Assembly (NCBI GenBank): GCA_030038885.1
Contig: JASHQY010000100.1
Span: forward strand, 1-8,316
Direction of reading: 5' to 3'
Source: Thermoplasmata archaeon
GTDB taxonomy: Archaea; Thermoplasmatota; Thermoplasmata; Lutacidiplasmatales; UBA184
DNA: 8,316 nt
Position numbers and translations under genes: made by a program. Shown one piece after another: positions 1-6,534 of this stretch; within the stretch, counting starts at the first letter, position 1, and every line of letters starts with the position of its first letter. The notes beneath the pieces were generated by a model. It worked only from the letters and a program-made list of their open reading frames with translations. It did not search any database and was not told the DNA's origin.

Positions 1-113
1 GAGCCCGTACCTGCCGGGGCGATGGCGAGACCCGTGAGCAGCCCCAGGGACGAGGCCACGAGCGTCACGGCCACGAACGCGGCTCCGAGATAGGCCCAAC
101 GACGCGCCGTCAT
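1..113 (-). CDS. Partial gene, N-terminus with signal peptide or membrane anchor; function unknown
   Basis: Reading the minus strand from an ATG at 113-111 gives an open frame of 37 codons that leaves the window at base 1. The product begins MTARRWAYLGAAF and continues with a run of Ala, Val, Leu and Gly up to about residue 32, followed by APAGTG. Two arginines at residues 4-5 before a hydrophobic stretch of about 25 residues is the pattern of a Sec signal peptide or a single N-terminal membrane anchor, so the protein is probably exported or membrane-bound. A TATA-like box at 138-147 lies at the right distance for a transcript starting two or three bases before the ATG, which supports this start although there is no Shine-Dalgarno site. 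The mature part lies outside the window, so nothing can be said about function. Confidence 0.6.
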   Translation of the reverse strand, partial: MTARRWAYLGAAFVAVTLVASSLGLLTGLAIAPAGTG

Positions 114-137
114 ATCCAAAGTGGCGATTCTTGACCG

Positions 138-153
138 CTATTTAGACCTCTTC
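138..153 (-). promoter_or_regulatory. Putative archaeal promoter (BRE/TATA) for the left-edge gene
   Basis: On the minus strand the sequence CGAAGAGGTCTAAATAG reads as a purine-rich BRE-like element followed by a TATA-like box (TCTAAATAG). The box centre is about 29 bases upstream of the ATG at 113. Archaeal transcription usually starts 25-27 bases from the box centre, so the mRNA would have almost no leader. The surrounding DNA is very GC-rich, which makes this AT patch stand out. The motif and spacing are visible; promoter activity is inferred. Confidence 0.5.
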
Positions 154-159
154 GAACCG

Positions 160-524
160 CGGAATCTCGAAAAAGGGCCTCGCGGTGAGACCGGTGACGG
201 GGCACGCTCGGTCGCCGGAGCGGTCCCGGCACTCCTGCGACCGCAGGACCCCCGGAACGTAAGCGGGGGGCGAGTCGGGCCGCCCACCGCCTCCCCCGCC
301 CTGTCGGCCGGCCGCACCGGAACGGGGCTCCTGACCCTGTTCGCCGGGAGCCCAGCGGCGACGCGCGCGGGGTGGTCGGTGACCTCGGCGGCAGCACGGG
401 CTCGGCGTGGGTGGGGAGAGCTGCTCCGGGGGCGTTCCGGTTCCTGAGCCAGGCCGGACGGGGGGCGAGCGCAACGGACGACCGAGCCCGGAAGCACGGC
501 CGCGCGCCTTCCGGACGCCCCCGG
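160..524. other. GC-rich intergenic stretch without a convincing gene
   Basis: Between the promoter of the left-edge gene and the stop codon of the DUF779 gene lie about 365 bases of very GC-rich DNA. Open frames exist on both strands, but their products are Arg/Pro/Gly/Ala-rich with no recognisable motif, and they lack a ribosome site. I see no tRNA, CRISPR or insertion-sequence signature. The only structure I can point to is a 16-base perfect palindrome at 233-248. The stretch may hold the 3' untranslated region of the aldehyde dehydrogenase/DUF779 transcript, but no clear T-tract terminator is seen on the minus strand. Confidence 0.5.
233..248. repeat. 16-base perfect palindrome in the intergenic stretch
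   Basis: TCCTGCGACCGCAGGA consists of two perfectly complementary 7-base arms around a 2-base centre. As RNA it would fold as a 6-bp stem (TCCTGC/GCAGGA) with loop GACC. It lies about 280 bases past the DUF779 stop and about 120 bases upstream of the left-edge gene. There is no adjacent T-run, so it is not a standard terminator. It may be a protein-binding site, an RNA stem or chance in GC-rich DNA. Confidence 0.3.
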
Positions 525-884
525 TCAGGGAGCAACGGGCGCGCGCACCGCCGAGCGTTCGAACACGAGGGTCAGGCGGACGCCGCGACACGTTTCCAGG
601 GAGAGGCTGTCGTCCACCGGGACGGATCGAAGGTCCAAGACGAGATCGTGGGCTGTCGCGGTCCGAAGGAACGACGGGTCCGCGTAGATCGGGACCGGTC
701 CGGCCGATCCGATCCGAAGGTACGACGGGCGGGGAGGTTCCGCCTGCAGGAACACGTTCCCCGGTCCGCAGCACCCGGAGTCCCCGAGCAGCGCGCAGAT
801 CCCGGGCGTCTCCCGGTGGAGCTCCTCCAGCAGCCGAGCGGCGGCGGGACTCGTTCGCACGGGAACGTCCGGGTTCAGGACCAT
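525..884 (-). CDS. DUF779 family protein, aldehyde-dehydrogenase partner
   Basis: This 119-residue protein resembles the DUF779 family, which in bacteria is often encoded next to NAD-dependent aldehyde dehydrogenases; its biochemical role is not established. Supporting features are the N-terminal TSPAAARLLEELHRE helix (residues 11-25), the SGCCGPG motif with paired cysteines at 38-39, the IYADPSFLR segment (66-74) and a C-terminal GVRLTLVFER strand. The cysteine pair suggests metal binding or redox function, which is inference. I chose the ATG at 884; a GTG four codons upstream (896) is also possible. Neither has a clear ribosome site. The ATG start overlaps the end of the aldehyde dehydrogenase gene by 10 bases, so translation is probably coupled and the two proteins are made together. 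The length is normal for the family. Confidence 0.8.
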   Translation of the reverse strand: MVLNPDVPVRTSPAAARLLEELHRETPGICALLGDSGCCGPGNVFLQAEPPRPSYLRIGSAGPVPIYADPSFLRTATAHDLVLDLRSVPVDDSLSLETCRGVRLTLVFERSAVRAPVAP

Positions 885-2374
885 GGGTAGTACCACGGCT
901 GCTTCGCGTAGGAGTAGTCGAGGTAGACGGTCTTCTTCTCGGTGTAGTCCTCGATCCCGGCTTCGCCCAGTTCGCGCCCGTAGCCGGATTCCTTCGTGCC
1001 ACCGAACGGGGCCTGCACCTCGATCCCCACCGGACCGTGGTTCACGAACGTCACCGCCGCCGCCATCCGGCCCACCGCCCGCATCGCGGCCCGGAGGTCC
1101 CGCGTGTAGATCGCGGACGCGAGACCGTAGCGCACGTCGTTCGCGATCGAGATCGCCTCCTCGAGGGTGTCCGCGGGGATGATCTCGGTCACCGGGCCAA
1201 AGATCTCGTCCTGCGCGATCCGCATGTCGTTGGTGCCCGAGAAGACCGTCAGCTCATGGAAGTGACCTAGGTCCCGTCCTCGGTCCGTCAGCCGGTGGCC
1301 TCCGAGCAGGAGCTGCGCGCCCTCCTCCTGGCCGTAGCGGACGTAGCGCTCGACCTTCTCGAGGCCGCCGGCGTCCACGAGCGGCCCGACCTCGATCCCG
1401 GGCTCGAGCCCGTTCCCGACCCGAAGCTTCCGGGCCGCGTCGACGAACGCGCGCGTGAACGCCTCCAGGATCGGACGCTCGACGATGATCCGGGACGAGG
1501 CCGTGCACTTTTGCCCGGCGTTGCTGAAGGCGCTCCAGAGCGCACTCGGGACCGCGGCCTCGAGCGGAGCGTCGGCGGCGACGATCAGGGGGTTCTTCCC
1601 TCCCAGTTCGAGCACCTGGCGCCGGAGATATCGGGCGTTGATCTCCCCGAGGTGGCGTCCGGTCATCGTCTCGCCGGTGAAGGCGAGCACGTTGACCTCG
1701 GGATTCTGCGCCAGCGCCTCCCCGATCTTGCCTCCGGGACCCGTGACCAGGTTCAGGACGCCCCGGGGGATCCCGGCTTCGACGAAGAGCTGGGCGATGC
1801 GGAACGCGGTCAGCGGCGTGAAGCTGGCGGGCTTGTGCACGACCGTGTTGCCCGAGATCAGCGCCGGGCAGATGTTCCACATGGGGATCATCGAGGGGAA
1901 GTTCCACGGCGTGATCACGGTCGCGACCCCGAGCGGCCGGCGCAGGGAGAAGGTGAGCTTGTCCCGCTGGTCGCTCGGGACGACGTTCGAAACGAGCCGC
2001 CGCCCCTCGCCGGCATAGTAGGCGATCGTGGCATAGGCCTGGCGCACTTCGCCCCGCGCCTCCGCGAGGGCCTTCCCCTCCTCGAGCGTCACGATGCGGG
2101 CGATCTCGTCGACATGGGCGAGCACGAGTCCGGCCGCCCGCTGCAGGATCTCGCCGCGCTCCGACGCCGGTACTTCCGACCACGCGGGGAACGCGCGGCG
2201 GGCCGCATCGACCGCGGCCTTCGCGTCTTCAACCGAACCCAAGGCGGCGGTCGAGACGACCGCGCCGGTCGCCGGATTGTGCACGTCGAACGACGCCCCG
2301 GTCTCGGAGGTTCGGAACTCTCCGTCGATCAGCAGCTGACCGGTGGGCACCTGGGACTCGCCGTTGCCGGGCAT
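875..2374 (-). CDS. NAD(P)+-dependent aldehyde dehydrogenase
   Basis: A full-length (499 residues) cytosolic member of the aldehyde dehydrogenase superfamily, oxidising an aldehyde to the carboxylic acid with NAD+ or NADP+. All key residues are visible: the PWNFP motif with Asn158, Lys181 in VHKPAS for cofactor ribose binding, the FTGETMTG Rossmann turn (232-239), the general base Glu256 in LELGGKNP, the nucleophile Cys290 in GQKCTASSR, and Glu390 in EIFGP. The C-terminal part has the usual PFGGTKESGYGRE motif and a TVYLDYS oligomerisation strand. The substrate cannot be deduced; it most resembles broad-specificity or semialdehyde-type enzymes. The ATG at 2374 has GAGGGG a few bases upstream and an AT-rich promoter region further up. 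Its 3' end overlaps the DUF779 gene, and the RHH regulator gene lies 104 bases upstream on the same strand. Confidence 0.95.
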   Translation of the reverse strand: MPGNGESQVPTGQLLIDGEFRTSETGASFDVHNPATGAVVSTAALGSVEDAKAAVDAARRAFPAWSEVPASERGEILQRAAGLVLAHVDEIARIVTLEEGKALAEARGEVRQAYATIAYYAGEGRRLVSNVVPSDQRDKLTFSLRRPLGVATVITPWNFPSMIPMWNICPALISGNTVVHKPASFTPLTAFRIAQLFVEAGIPRGVLNLVTGPGGKIGEALAQNPEVNVLAFTGETMTGRHLGEINARYLRRQVLELGGKNPLIVAADAPLEAAVPSALWSAFSNAGQKCTASSRIIVERPILEAFTRAFVDAARKLRVGNGLEPGIEVGPLVDAGGLEKVERYVRYGQEEGAQLLLGGHRLTDRGRDLGHFHELTVFSGTNDMRIAQDEIFGPVTEIIPADTLEEAISIANDVRYGLASAIYTRDLRAAMRAVGRMAAAVTFVNHGPVGIEVQAPFGGTKESGYGRELGEAGIEDYTEKKTVYLDYSYAKQPWYYPWS

Positions 2375-2403
2375 GAACCCCTCGCCGCCGGACAGTCCGC
2401 GCA

Positions 2404-2432
2404 GACAATTAAGAACTTACACACTTTTCGCG
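2404..2432 (-). promoter_or_regulatory. Putative promoter for the aldehyde dehydrogenase-DUF779 pair
   Basis: The gap between the RHH gene and the aldehyde dehydrogenase contains one conspicuous AT-rich patch. On the minus strand it reads CGAAAAG, then GTGTGTAAG and TTCTTAATTG. CGAAAAG fits a BRE-like element and TTCTTAATT a TATA-like box. Transcription would start about 10-17 bases before the ATG, leaving room for the GAGGGG ribosome site. A small inverted repeat (TAAG-AA-CTTA, plus strand 2410-2419) lies in the same patch. The pair therefore probably has its own promoter and does not depend only on read-through from the RHH gene. Confidence 0.45.
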
Positions 2433-2478
2433 CGACCTGCGCCCGGCGGGCGCTCGGCTGGAGCGGCGGGGAGGGCGA

Positions 2479-3009
2479 TCACCGCGTGGAAAACCGGAGG
2501 ACGATCGCGTTCCGGCCCCGCTCGACGGTCGCGGGGACATTGATCACGGAGCGGACGGCCGCCGAGAAGAAATCGGCGAGATAGTTGGAGTACTTGGCCC
2601 CGAGCTCGTGGTGGATGGTGATCGTGTACGTGTGATCGTCGGTCTCCACCTCGTACTCGCCGATGCGGCCGTAGCGGCAGTAGAGGGCGAGGTACTGGAG
2701 GAACGGCTGCGCTCCGAGCCGCTTGAACCAGAACAGCGTCATTTCGCGGGGGTTCGTGCTCCCGAGTTCGGGACCGACCTTCGCGAGCCGCTCGTCGGGG
2801 ATCGCCTCGATCAACGACCGGAATCCGTCGCGGGTGATCATGACGAACCCGAACTTCTCGGCGTGCCGGTCCCAGTCGGCGTACTTCGTCAGGATCTGGG
2901 ACACCAACGAGTTCACGGGGAGGCCCCGGGCGTTCGCCTCCCGCTGGATCGTCGAGTCGAGCTCCTCGGTCAGGCGGAGGCTACGGAACACGGTCTTCTT
3001 GGCGGCCAT
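2479..3009 (-). CDS. Ribbon-helix-helix DNA-binding protein with C-terminal domain of unknown function
   Basis: This 176-residue protein is probably a transcription regulator. Residues 6-12 (TVFRSLR) form the N-terminal ribbon strand; residues 14-29 and 31-46 form the two helices of a ribbon-helix-helix fold (TEELDSTIQREANARG, then PVNSLVSQILTKYADW), with the usual tight turn between them. The remaining 130 residues (GFVMITRDGF onward, with TITIHHELGAKYSNYLADFF at 129-148) resemble the C-terminal part of RHH proteins I recall from archaea; this part might sense a ligand or mediate oligomerisation, which is not shown. The ATG at 3009 is preferred over upstream in-frame codons because it follows a TATA-like box, matches the fold boundary, and the upstream extension is Pro/Arg-rich and unlike protein. 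The gene is divergent from the FAD operon, so it is a natural candidate regulator of it and of itself. Confidence 0.75.
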   Translation of the reverse strand: MAAKKTVFRSLRLTEELDSTIQREANARGLPVNSLVSQILTKYADWDRHAEKFGFVMITRDGFRSLIEAIPDERLAKVGPELGSTNPREMTLFWFKRLGAQPFLQYLALYCRYGRIGEYEVETDDHTYTITIHHELGAKYSNYLADFFSAAVRSVINVPATVERGRNAIVLRFSTR

Positions 3010-3022
3010 CGGTCCGTGGCTT

Positions 3023-3039
3023 GTGCTACAATGTACCAC
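3023..3039. promoter_or_regulatory. Candidate operator: 17-base near-perfect palindrome
   Basis: GTGCTACAATGTACCAC is symmetric around base 3031, with arms GTG-TACA and TGTA-CAC and one mismatched pair (3026/3036). It lies 14 bases upstream of the RHH start codon, overlapping the expected transcription start and one possible TATA position, and within the divergent region that also serves the FAD operon. RHH proteins are dimers that often bind short palindromes and repress their own genes, so this is a plausible autoregulatory site. The symmetry is seen directly; binding is inferred. Confidence 0.5.
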
Positions 3040-3050
3040 TATGTATTCGT
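3029..3050 (-). promoter_or_regulatory. Putative promoter of the RHH gene, possibly bidirectional
   Basis: The only AT-rich patch in the 199-base divergent region reads on the minus strand as ACGAATACATAGTGGTACATTGTA. Two TATA-like candidates exist: ATACATAG (3039-3046), giving a leader of about 7 bases, or TACATTGTA (3028-3036), giving a leaderless mRNA. No other AT-rich box is visible closer to the plus-strand operon, so the same patch might also drive that operon, with a leader of about 140 bases. Confidence 0.45.
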
Positions 3051-3171
3051 ATCGGTGGTGCTGGGGTTCTTCCCCGCCGCGGCGGTTCTCTGAAGTGATG
3101 CGGTCGCCGGCCCGGCCCCGCCGTCGCGCGGGCGGAGCGCGTGGATCCGCCGTTCCCGGCTCTCCCGGACC

Positions 3172-3187
3172 GGTGCCGCGCGGAACC
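3172..3187 (+). repeat. 16-base GC-rich inverted repeat in the operon leader
   Basis: GGTGCCGCGCGGAACC pairs 7 of 8 positions symmetrically around 3179/3180 (single mismatch G/A at 3175/3184). It ends 9 bases before the AGGTGA ribosome site of the first operon gene. As DNA it is a possible protein site; as RNA only a short hairpin (GGT-CC with a loop) could form. Chance is not excluded in such GC-rich sequence. Confidence 0.3.
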
Positions 3188-3196
3188 TCACGGGGC

Positions 3197-3202
3197 AGGT
3201 GA
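3197..3202 (+). promoter_or_regulatory. Ribosome binding site that fixes the GTG start at 3209
   Basis: AGGTGA matches the extended complement of the 16S rRNA tail and sits 6 bases before the GTG at 3209. Its last three bases, TGA, form an in-frame stop codon, so translation of the first flavoprotein cannot start further upstream. The next in-frame Met is beyond the FAD-binding motif. The GTG is therefore the start. Confidence 0.75.
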
Positions 3203-3208
3203 ACGGAC

Positions 3209-4891
3209 GTGCCGCAGGTCAACACCGACTTCGATGTCATCGTCGTCGGCGGCGGGATCAACGGCCTCACCGCGGGCGCCTACCTCGCGAAGTCGGGCGT
3301 CAAGGTCGTCGTCATCGAGAAGGGAGACCAGATCGGGACCCATTGCGCGACCGAGGAGTACGCGACCCCGGGGTGGCGCCAGAACCCGCACGCGTCCGGC
3401 ATCTGGACCGGCCACAGCACCGCGATGATGGACCTCGAGCTCGAGAAGTTCGGCCTCGACCTCTACGTGCCGCAGTTCTCCCGCGCGACGCCGTACCTCG
3501 ACGGCAAGGCGTTCGCTCCCGACCTCTGGAACGCGAATCGCACGTACGCGAAATGGCGGAAGTTCAACGAGCACGACGCGAAGGTGTTCAAGGACATCAT
3601 GAACGCCTTCGTGGACCGGCGCCAGCAGATCATGCGCGCCTTCGTCTACTCTCCTCCGTCGGTCGAGAACTGGGACACGACCGTGCGGCTGTTCGGCGAG
3701 CTCCCGCACGTTCCGTCCGACTACCTCAACCTCACGGGCTACGAGCTCATCGACACGCTGTTCGAGGACGAGCAGCTGAAGGCGCAGCTCGCCGGCTGGC
3801 AGCACGCCTGCGCGTTCGAGCCGTTCCTCAAGGTCATCGGCCCGATCGGGGCGCTGCTGCTCGTCTCGTCGTTCGGTGTCCAACAGTCGATCGGCGGGTC
3901 CCACCAGATCCCGCACGCGATCTTCCGCTGCCTGGTCCACCACGGCGGCAAGGTCCTGCAGAACTGCGAGGTCACGAAGATCCTCGTGAAGGACGGCGTC
4001 GCCACCGGCGTCGAGCTCGGGCCGCACGCCTCCTACCCGGCGAAGACCCTGCTCGCCCGCAAGGCGGTCATCAGCAACCTCACGCCGGTCCCGACCTTCC
4101 TACGGCTCGTCGGGGAGGATCACGTCGACCCGGCGGTCGCGCGCGTGCTCCGGAACTACAACTACTGGGGCGTCCTCTTCACCGCCGGCTATCTGTCGAA
4201 GCAGGAGCCGAACTGGGTCGGAAGCGAGTTCGACCCCGACCTCAAGAAGGCGTGGCACTTCAATTTCGGAGCCGACACGCTCGCCGAGGTGCAGAAGTGC
4301 TTCTCGGACGTCGACCGGGGCCGCATCCCCGAGAAGCTCGCGTTCCTCGGCGCGAACTTCATCTTCTCGAAGCACGACCCGAACGCGGCCCCGAAGGGCC
4401 TGCACAGCGTGCAGCTGTGGGCCGAGGTCCCCTACCGGATCAGCCGACATTCCGGGCCCACCGATTGGGACGAGGGGTTGACCCAGGACGTCCTCGACCG
4501 CTGCACCGCGCGGCTCGACGAGTACGCGCCGGGCTTCTCGAAGGGGATCGTCGATTCGTTCTCCTACTCGCCGCTCGACATCTCCCGCCGCAACGACTCC
4601 GCGATCGGCGGCGTCTGGAGCGGGGGGACGGTCCAGCCCGGGCAGCTCTACTTCGATCGGCCGTTCCTGGGATGCCACCCGCCGCGGACCCCGATCCAGC
4701 ACCTCTACCTCTCGAACGGGGTCTGGCCGATGAGCTTCTCGTGGCTCGGCGCGGGCCACAACGCCGCGCTCACGGTCCTCGAGGACCTCGGGATCAAGCG
4801 GCCGGACTGGTGGAGCCACGAACCGCTCGAGTGGATCCCGACGTGGGCGAAGCGGAACAACGTGACGCTCGTGCCCAAGATCACGGACTAG
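3209..4891 (+). CDS. CrtI/phytoene dehydrogenase-like FAD oxidoreductase 1
   Basis: First gene of the operon; 560 residues, the normal size for the COG1233 (phytoene-desaturase-like, including carotenoid isomerase and PYROXD2-like) flavoproteins. Residues 9-37 form the FAD-binding Rossmann unit: Gly14, Gly16 and Gly19 in VVGGGINGL and Glu37 in VVVIEKG at the ribose. Strands after residue 245 (GGKVLQNCEVTKILVKDGVATGVEL) are the usual second FAD-contact region. The C-terminal FAD motif is present but altered: HLYLSNGVWP then LGAGHNAALTVLEDLG (499-528), lacking the glycine pair found in its neighbour. No membrane segments or signal peptide are seen, so it is probably cytosolic or peripherally membrane-associated. 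The substrate is unknown; the family acts on hydrophobic polyenes and other molecules. It shares segments with the next gene and is probably its old duplicate. The start is GTG with AGGTGA upstream. Confidence 0.85.
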   Translation: MPQVNTDFDVIVVGGGINGLTAGAYLAKSGVKVVVIEKGDQIGTHCATEEYATPGWRQNPHASGIWTGHSTAMMDLELEKFGLDLYVPQFSRATPYLDGKAFAPDLWNANRTYAKWRKFNEHDAKVFKDIMNAFVDRRQQIMRAFVYSPPSVENWDTTVRLFGELPHVPSDYLNLTGYELIDTLFEDEQLKAQLAGWQHACAFEPFLKVIGPIGALLLVSSFGVQQSIGGSHQIPHAIFRCLVHHGGKVLQNCEVTKILVKDGVATGVELGPHASYPAKTLLARKAVISNLTPVPTFLRLVGEDHVDPAVARVLRNYNYWGVLFTAGYLSKQEPNWVGSEFDPDLKKAWHFNFGADTLAEVQKCFSDVDRGRIPEKLAFLGANFIFSKHDPNAAPKGLHSVQLWAEVPYRISRHSGPTDWDEGLTQDVLDRCTARLDEYAPGFSKGIVDSFSYSPLDISRRNDSAIGGVWSGGTVQPGQLYFDRPFLGCHPPRTPIQHLYLSNGVWPMSFSWLGAGHNAALTVLEDLGIKRPDWWSHEPLEWIPTWAKRNNVTLVPKITD

Positions 4892-4901
4892 GGGGAGGGG
4901 T

Positions 4902-6509
4902 ATGGCGGGCGATCTCGATGTGGTGATCATCGGCGCCGGACCGAACGGCGAGACCCTGGCCGCGTACCTGAGCCGCGCGAAGGCGAAGGTGCTGATCCTC
5001 GAGCGGCGGGACGAGATGGGCGGCGGGCTCGCGACCCAGGACTACGGTGGGTTCCGCTTCAACCTGCACGCGACGTACATGATGATGGGCGAGCTGATGC
5101 CGCCCGTCGACGACCTCTTCCTCGCCCAGTACGGCGTGAACTTCATCCGGCCGCCGGTGCAGGCGGCGTTCTTCTACGAGCGCGCGAAGGCGCTCACGCT
5201 CTACCTCGACCCGAAGAAGAGCGCGGAGTCGATCTCCCGGCTCGCGGGAGCGGCGGAGGCGTCGAAGTTCCTCGCGTTCTACCACGACATCGAGGAGGCG
5301 AACCTGAAGTGCCTCCTTCCGACGACCTACCGCCCGCCGATGCCCCCGGTCGAGCTCGCGACGATGCTGAGCTCGTCGGAGATCGGCCAGCACGTGCTCG
5401 AATGGTCGGAGCAGAGCCCGATCGAGATGCTCGACCACTACGAGATCCGCGACGACCGGGTTCGGGCGGCGCTCCTCTACCTCGGTTGCAAGTGGGGCAT
5501 CGAGCCCGACCTGCCGGGCATCGGCTACATGTTCGCGATCTACGTCTACCGGATGCTCAACGCGGCGCTCGTCGGGGGGGGCACGCACCGACTCAACTCG
5601 GGCATCATGCGCTCGGCCTACGAGGCCGGGGTCTCCGTGAAGGAGAACACCGAGGTCGTGAAGATCCTCATCGAAGACGGGACCGCCGTCGGGGTGCGCA
5701 CGGCGCGCGGCGAGGAGATCCGGGCCAAGGCGGTCGTGAGCACGCTGCCCCCGCAGCAGACGTTCCTCCAGATGGTCGGGGAGGACCAGCTCGAACCGTC
5801 CCTCGTGGACACGCTCAAGGCGTGGGAGCTCGACGAATGGTCGCTGTACATGACCCACCTGGGCCTCCGCCGGCTGCCCAAGTACCGCGCGGAGGAGAGC
5901 GACCCGCACTGCGGGGAGGCGTTGAGCCAGATCGTCGGCTTCGGCTCCTCCCAGGAGATCATCGACCACTGGAAGAAGTGCGAGGCGAAGGAGCTCCCCG
6001 GTCCGGCGAGCACCGTCACCCCGACGAGCTTCTTCGATCCGACCCAGGCGCCGCGCGACGGCGTGACCGTACGCGTGGAGTCGGAGGTCCCGTACGAGAT
6101 CCTGGGTTCGTCTTGGGAGAAGGCGAAGAAGCCGTTCGGCGACCGCCTCGTCGCGACGTGGGAGGACTACCTCTCGAACGCCGACGAGATCCGGATCCTC
6201 AAGCGGTTCGACTACCCGCCGACGTACATCGAGGCGAAGCTCCCGAGCATGATCCGGGGGAGCATCAAGCACGGGGCGTACCTCCCGACCCAGATGGGGT
6301 ACTTCCGCCCCAACACCGAGTGCTCGAACTACGCGACGCCGATCCCGGGGCTCTACACGGCAGGCGCCTCCACGTACCCGGGCGGCATGATCACGCTCGG
6401 CCCCGGCTACAATGCCGCGCTGAAGATCGCCGAGGATCTCCGGCTGAACGTCTGGTGGAAGATCCCGAAGTACATCCAGGACGGGATCGACCTCGGGCTC
6501 GTCCCCTGA
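4902..6509 (+). CDS. CrtI/phytoene dehydrogenase-like FAD oxidoreductase 2
   Basis: Second flavoprotein, 535 residues, starting 10 bases after the preceding stop with GGAGG (4894-4898) unusually close, 3 bases from the ATG. The N-terminal FAD motif is VVIIGAGPNGETLAAYL (Gly11, Gly13, Gly16) with Glu34 in LILERRDEMGGG, the latter resembling the family's second glycine cluster. The C-terminal FAD motif is canonical: GLYTAGASTYPGGMITLG, then GYNAALKIAEDL (483-513). It shares features with the first flavoprotein, for example TFLQMVGEDQLEP (287-299) against TFLRLVGEDHVDP, and SEVPYEI against AEVPYRI. The two may form a heteromer or act in sequence. No signal peptide or membrane helix is obvious. 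Specific reaction unknown: desaturation, isomerisation or another FAD-dependent oxidation are all possible. Confidence 0.88.
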   Translation: MAGDLDVVIIGAGPNGETLAAYLSRAKAKVLILERRDEMGGGLATQDYGGFRFNLHATYMMMGELMPPVDDLFLAQYGVNFIRPPVQAAFFYERAKALTLYLDPKKSAESISRLAGAAEASKFLAFYHDIEEANLKCLLPTTYRPPMPPVELATMLSSSEIGQHVLEWSEQSPIEMLDHYEIRDDRVRAALLYLGCKWGIEPDLPGIGYMFAIYVYRMLNAALVGGGTHRLNSGIMRSAYEAGVSVKENTEVVKILIEDGTAVGVRTARGEEIRAKAVVSTLPPQQTFLQMVGEDQLEPSLVDTLKAWELDEWSLYMTHLGLRRLPKYRAEESDPHCGEALSQIVGFGSSQEIIDHWKKCEAKELPGPASTVTPTSFFDPTQAPRDGVTVRVESEVPYEILGSSWEKAKKPFGDRLVATWEDYLSNADEIRILKRFDYPPTYIEAKLPSMIRGSIKHGAYLPTQMGYFRPNTECSNYATPIPGLYTAGASTYPGGMITLGPGYNAALKIAEDLRLNVWWKIPKYIQDGIDLGLVP

Positions 6510-6523
6510 CGGCGGTGGGGAGC

Positions 6524-6528
6524 GGAGG
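6524..6528 (+). promoter_or_regulatory. Ribosome binding site selecting the ATG at 6535
   Basis: GGAGG is placed 6 bases before the ATG at 6535, ideal spacing. The alternative in-frame ATG at 6577 has no comparable site, so the longer 152-residue form is preferred. Confidence 0.65.
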
Positions 6529-6534
6529 CGACCG

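Noticed and set aside
150..175. TTCGAA resembling a tRNA T-loop
   Set aside because: The flanking bases do not form a 5-bp T-stem and no other tRNA arms could be drawn.
121..447. Plus-strand open frame starting with GTG at 121
   Set aside because: The first residues look protein-like, but the rest is low-complexity, there is no ribosome site, and the frame covers the TATA-like box of the left-edge gene.
142..1002. Long minus-strand open frame across the gap and the DUF779 gene
   Set aside because: The product is Arg/Pro/Gly-rich without motifs and overlaps the well-supported DUF779 and aldehyde dehydrogenase genes in another frame; it reflects scarcity of stop codons in GC-rich DNA.
3010..3270. 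N-terminal extension of the RHH protein to 3270
   Set aside because: The extra residues are Pro/Arg-rich and would cover the TATA-like box and palindrome; the ATG at 3009 matches the fold start.
3199..4926. Plus-strand frame of 575 codons over the first flavoprotein
   Set aside because: Arg/Pro-rich product without motifs; the overlapping frame from 3209 has a clear FAD-binding site and a ribosome site.
3209..6509. Carotenoid biosynthesis cluster
   Set aside because: The flavoproteins are CrtI-like, but no phytoene synthase, cyclase or prenyltransferase is present, and the family has many non-carotenoid members.
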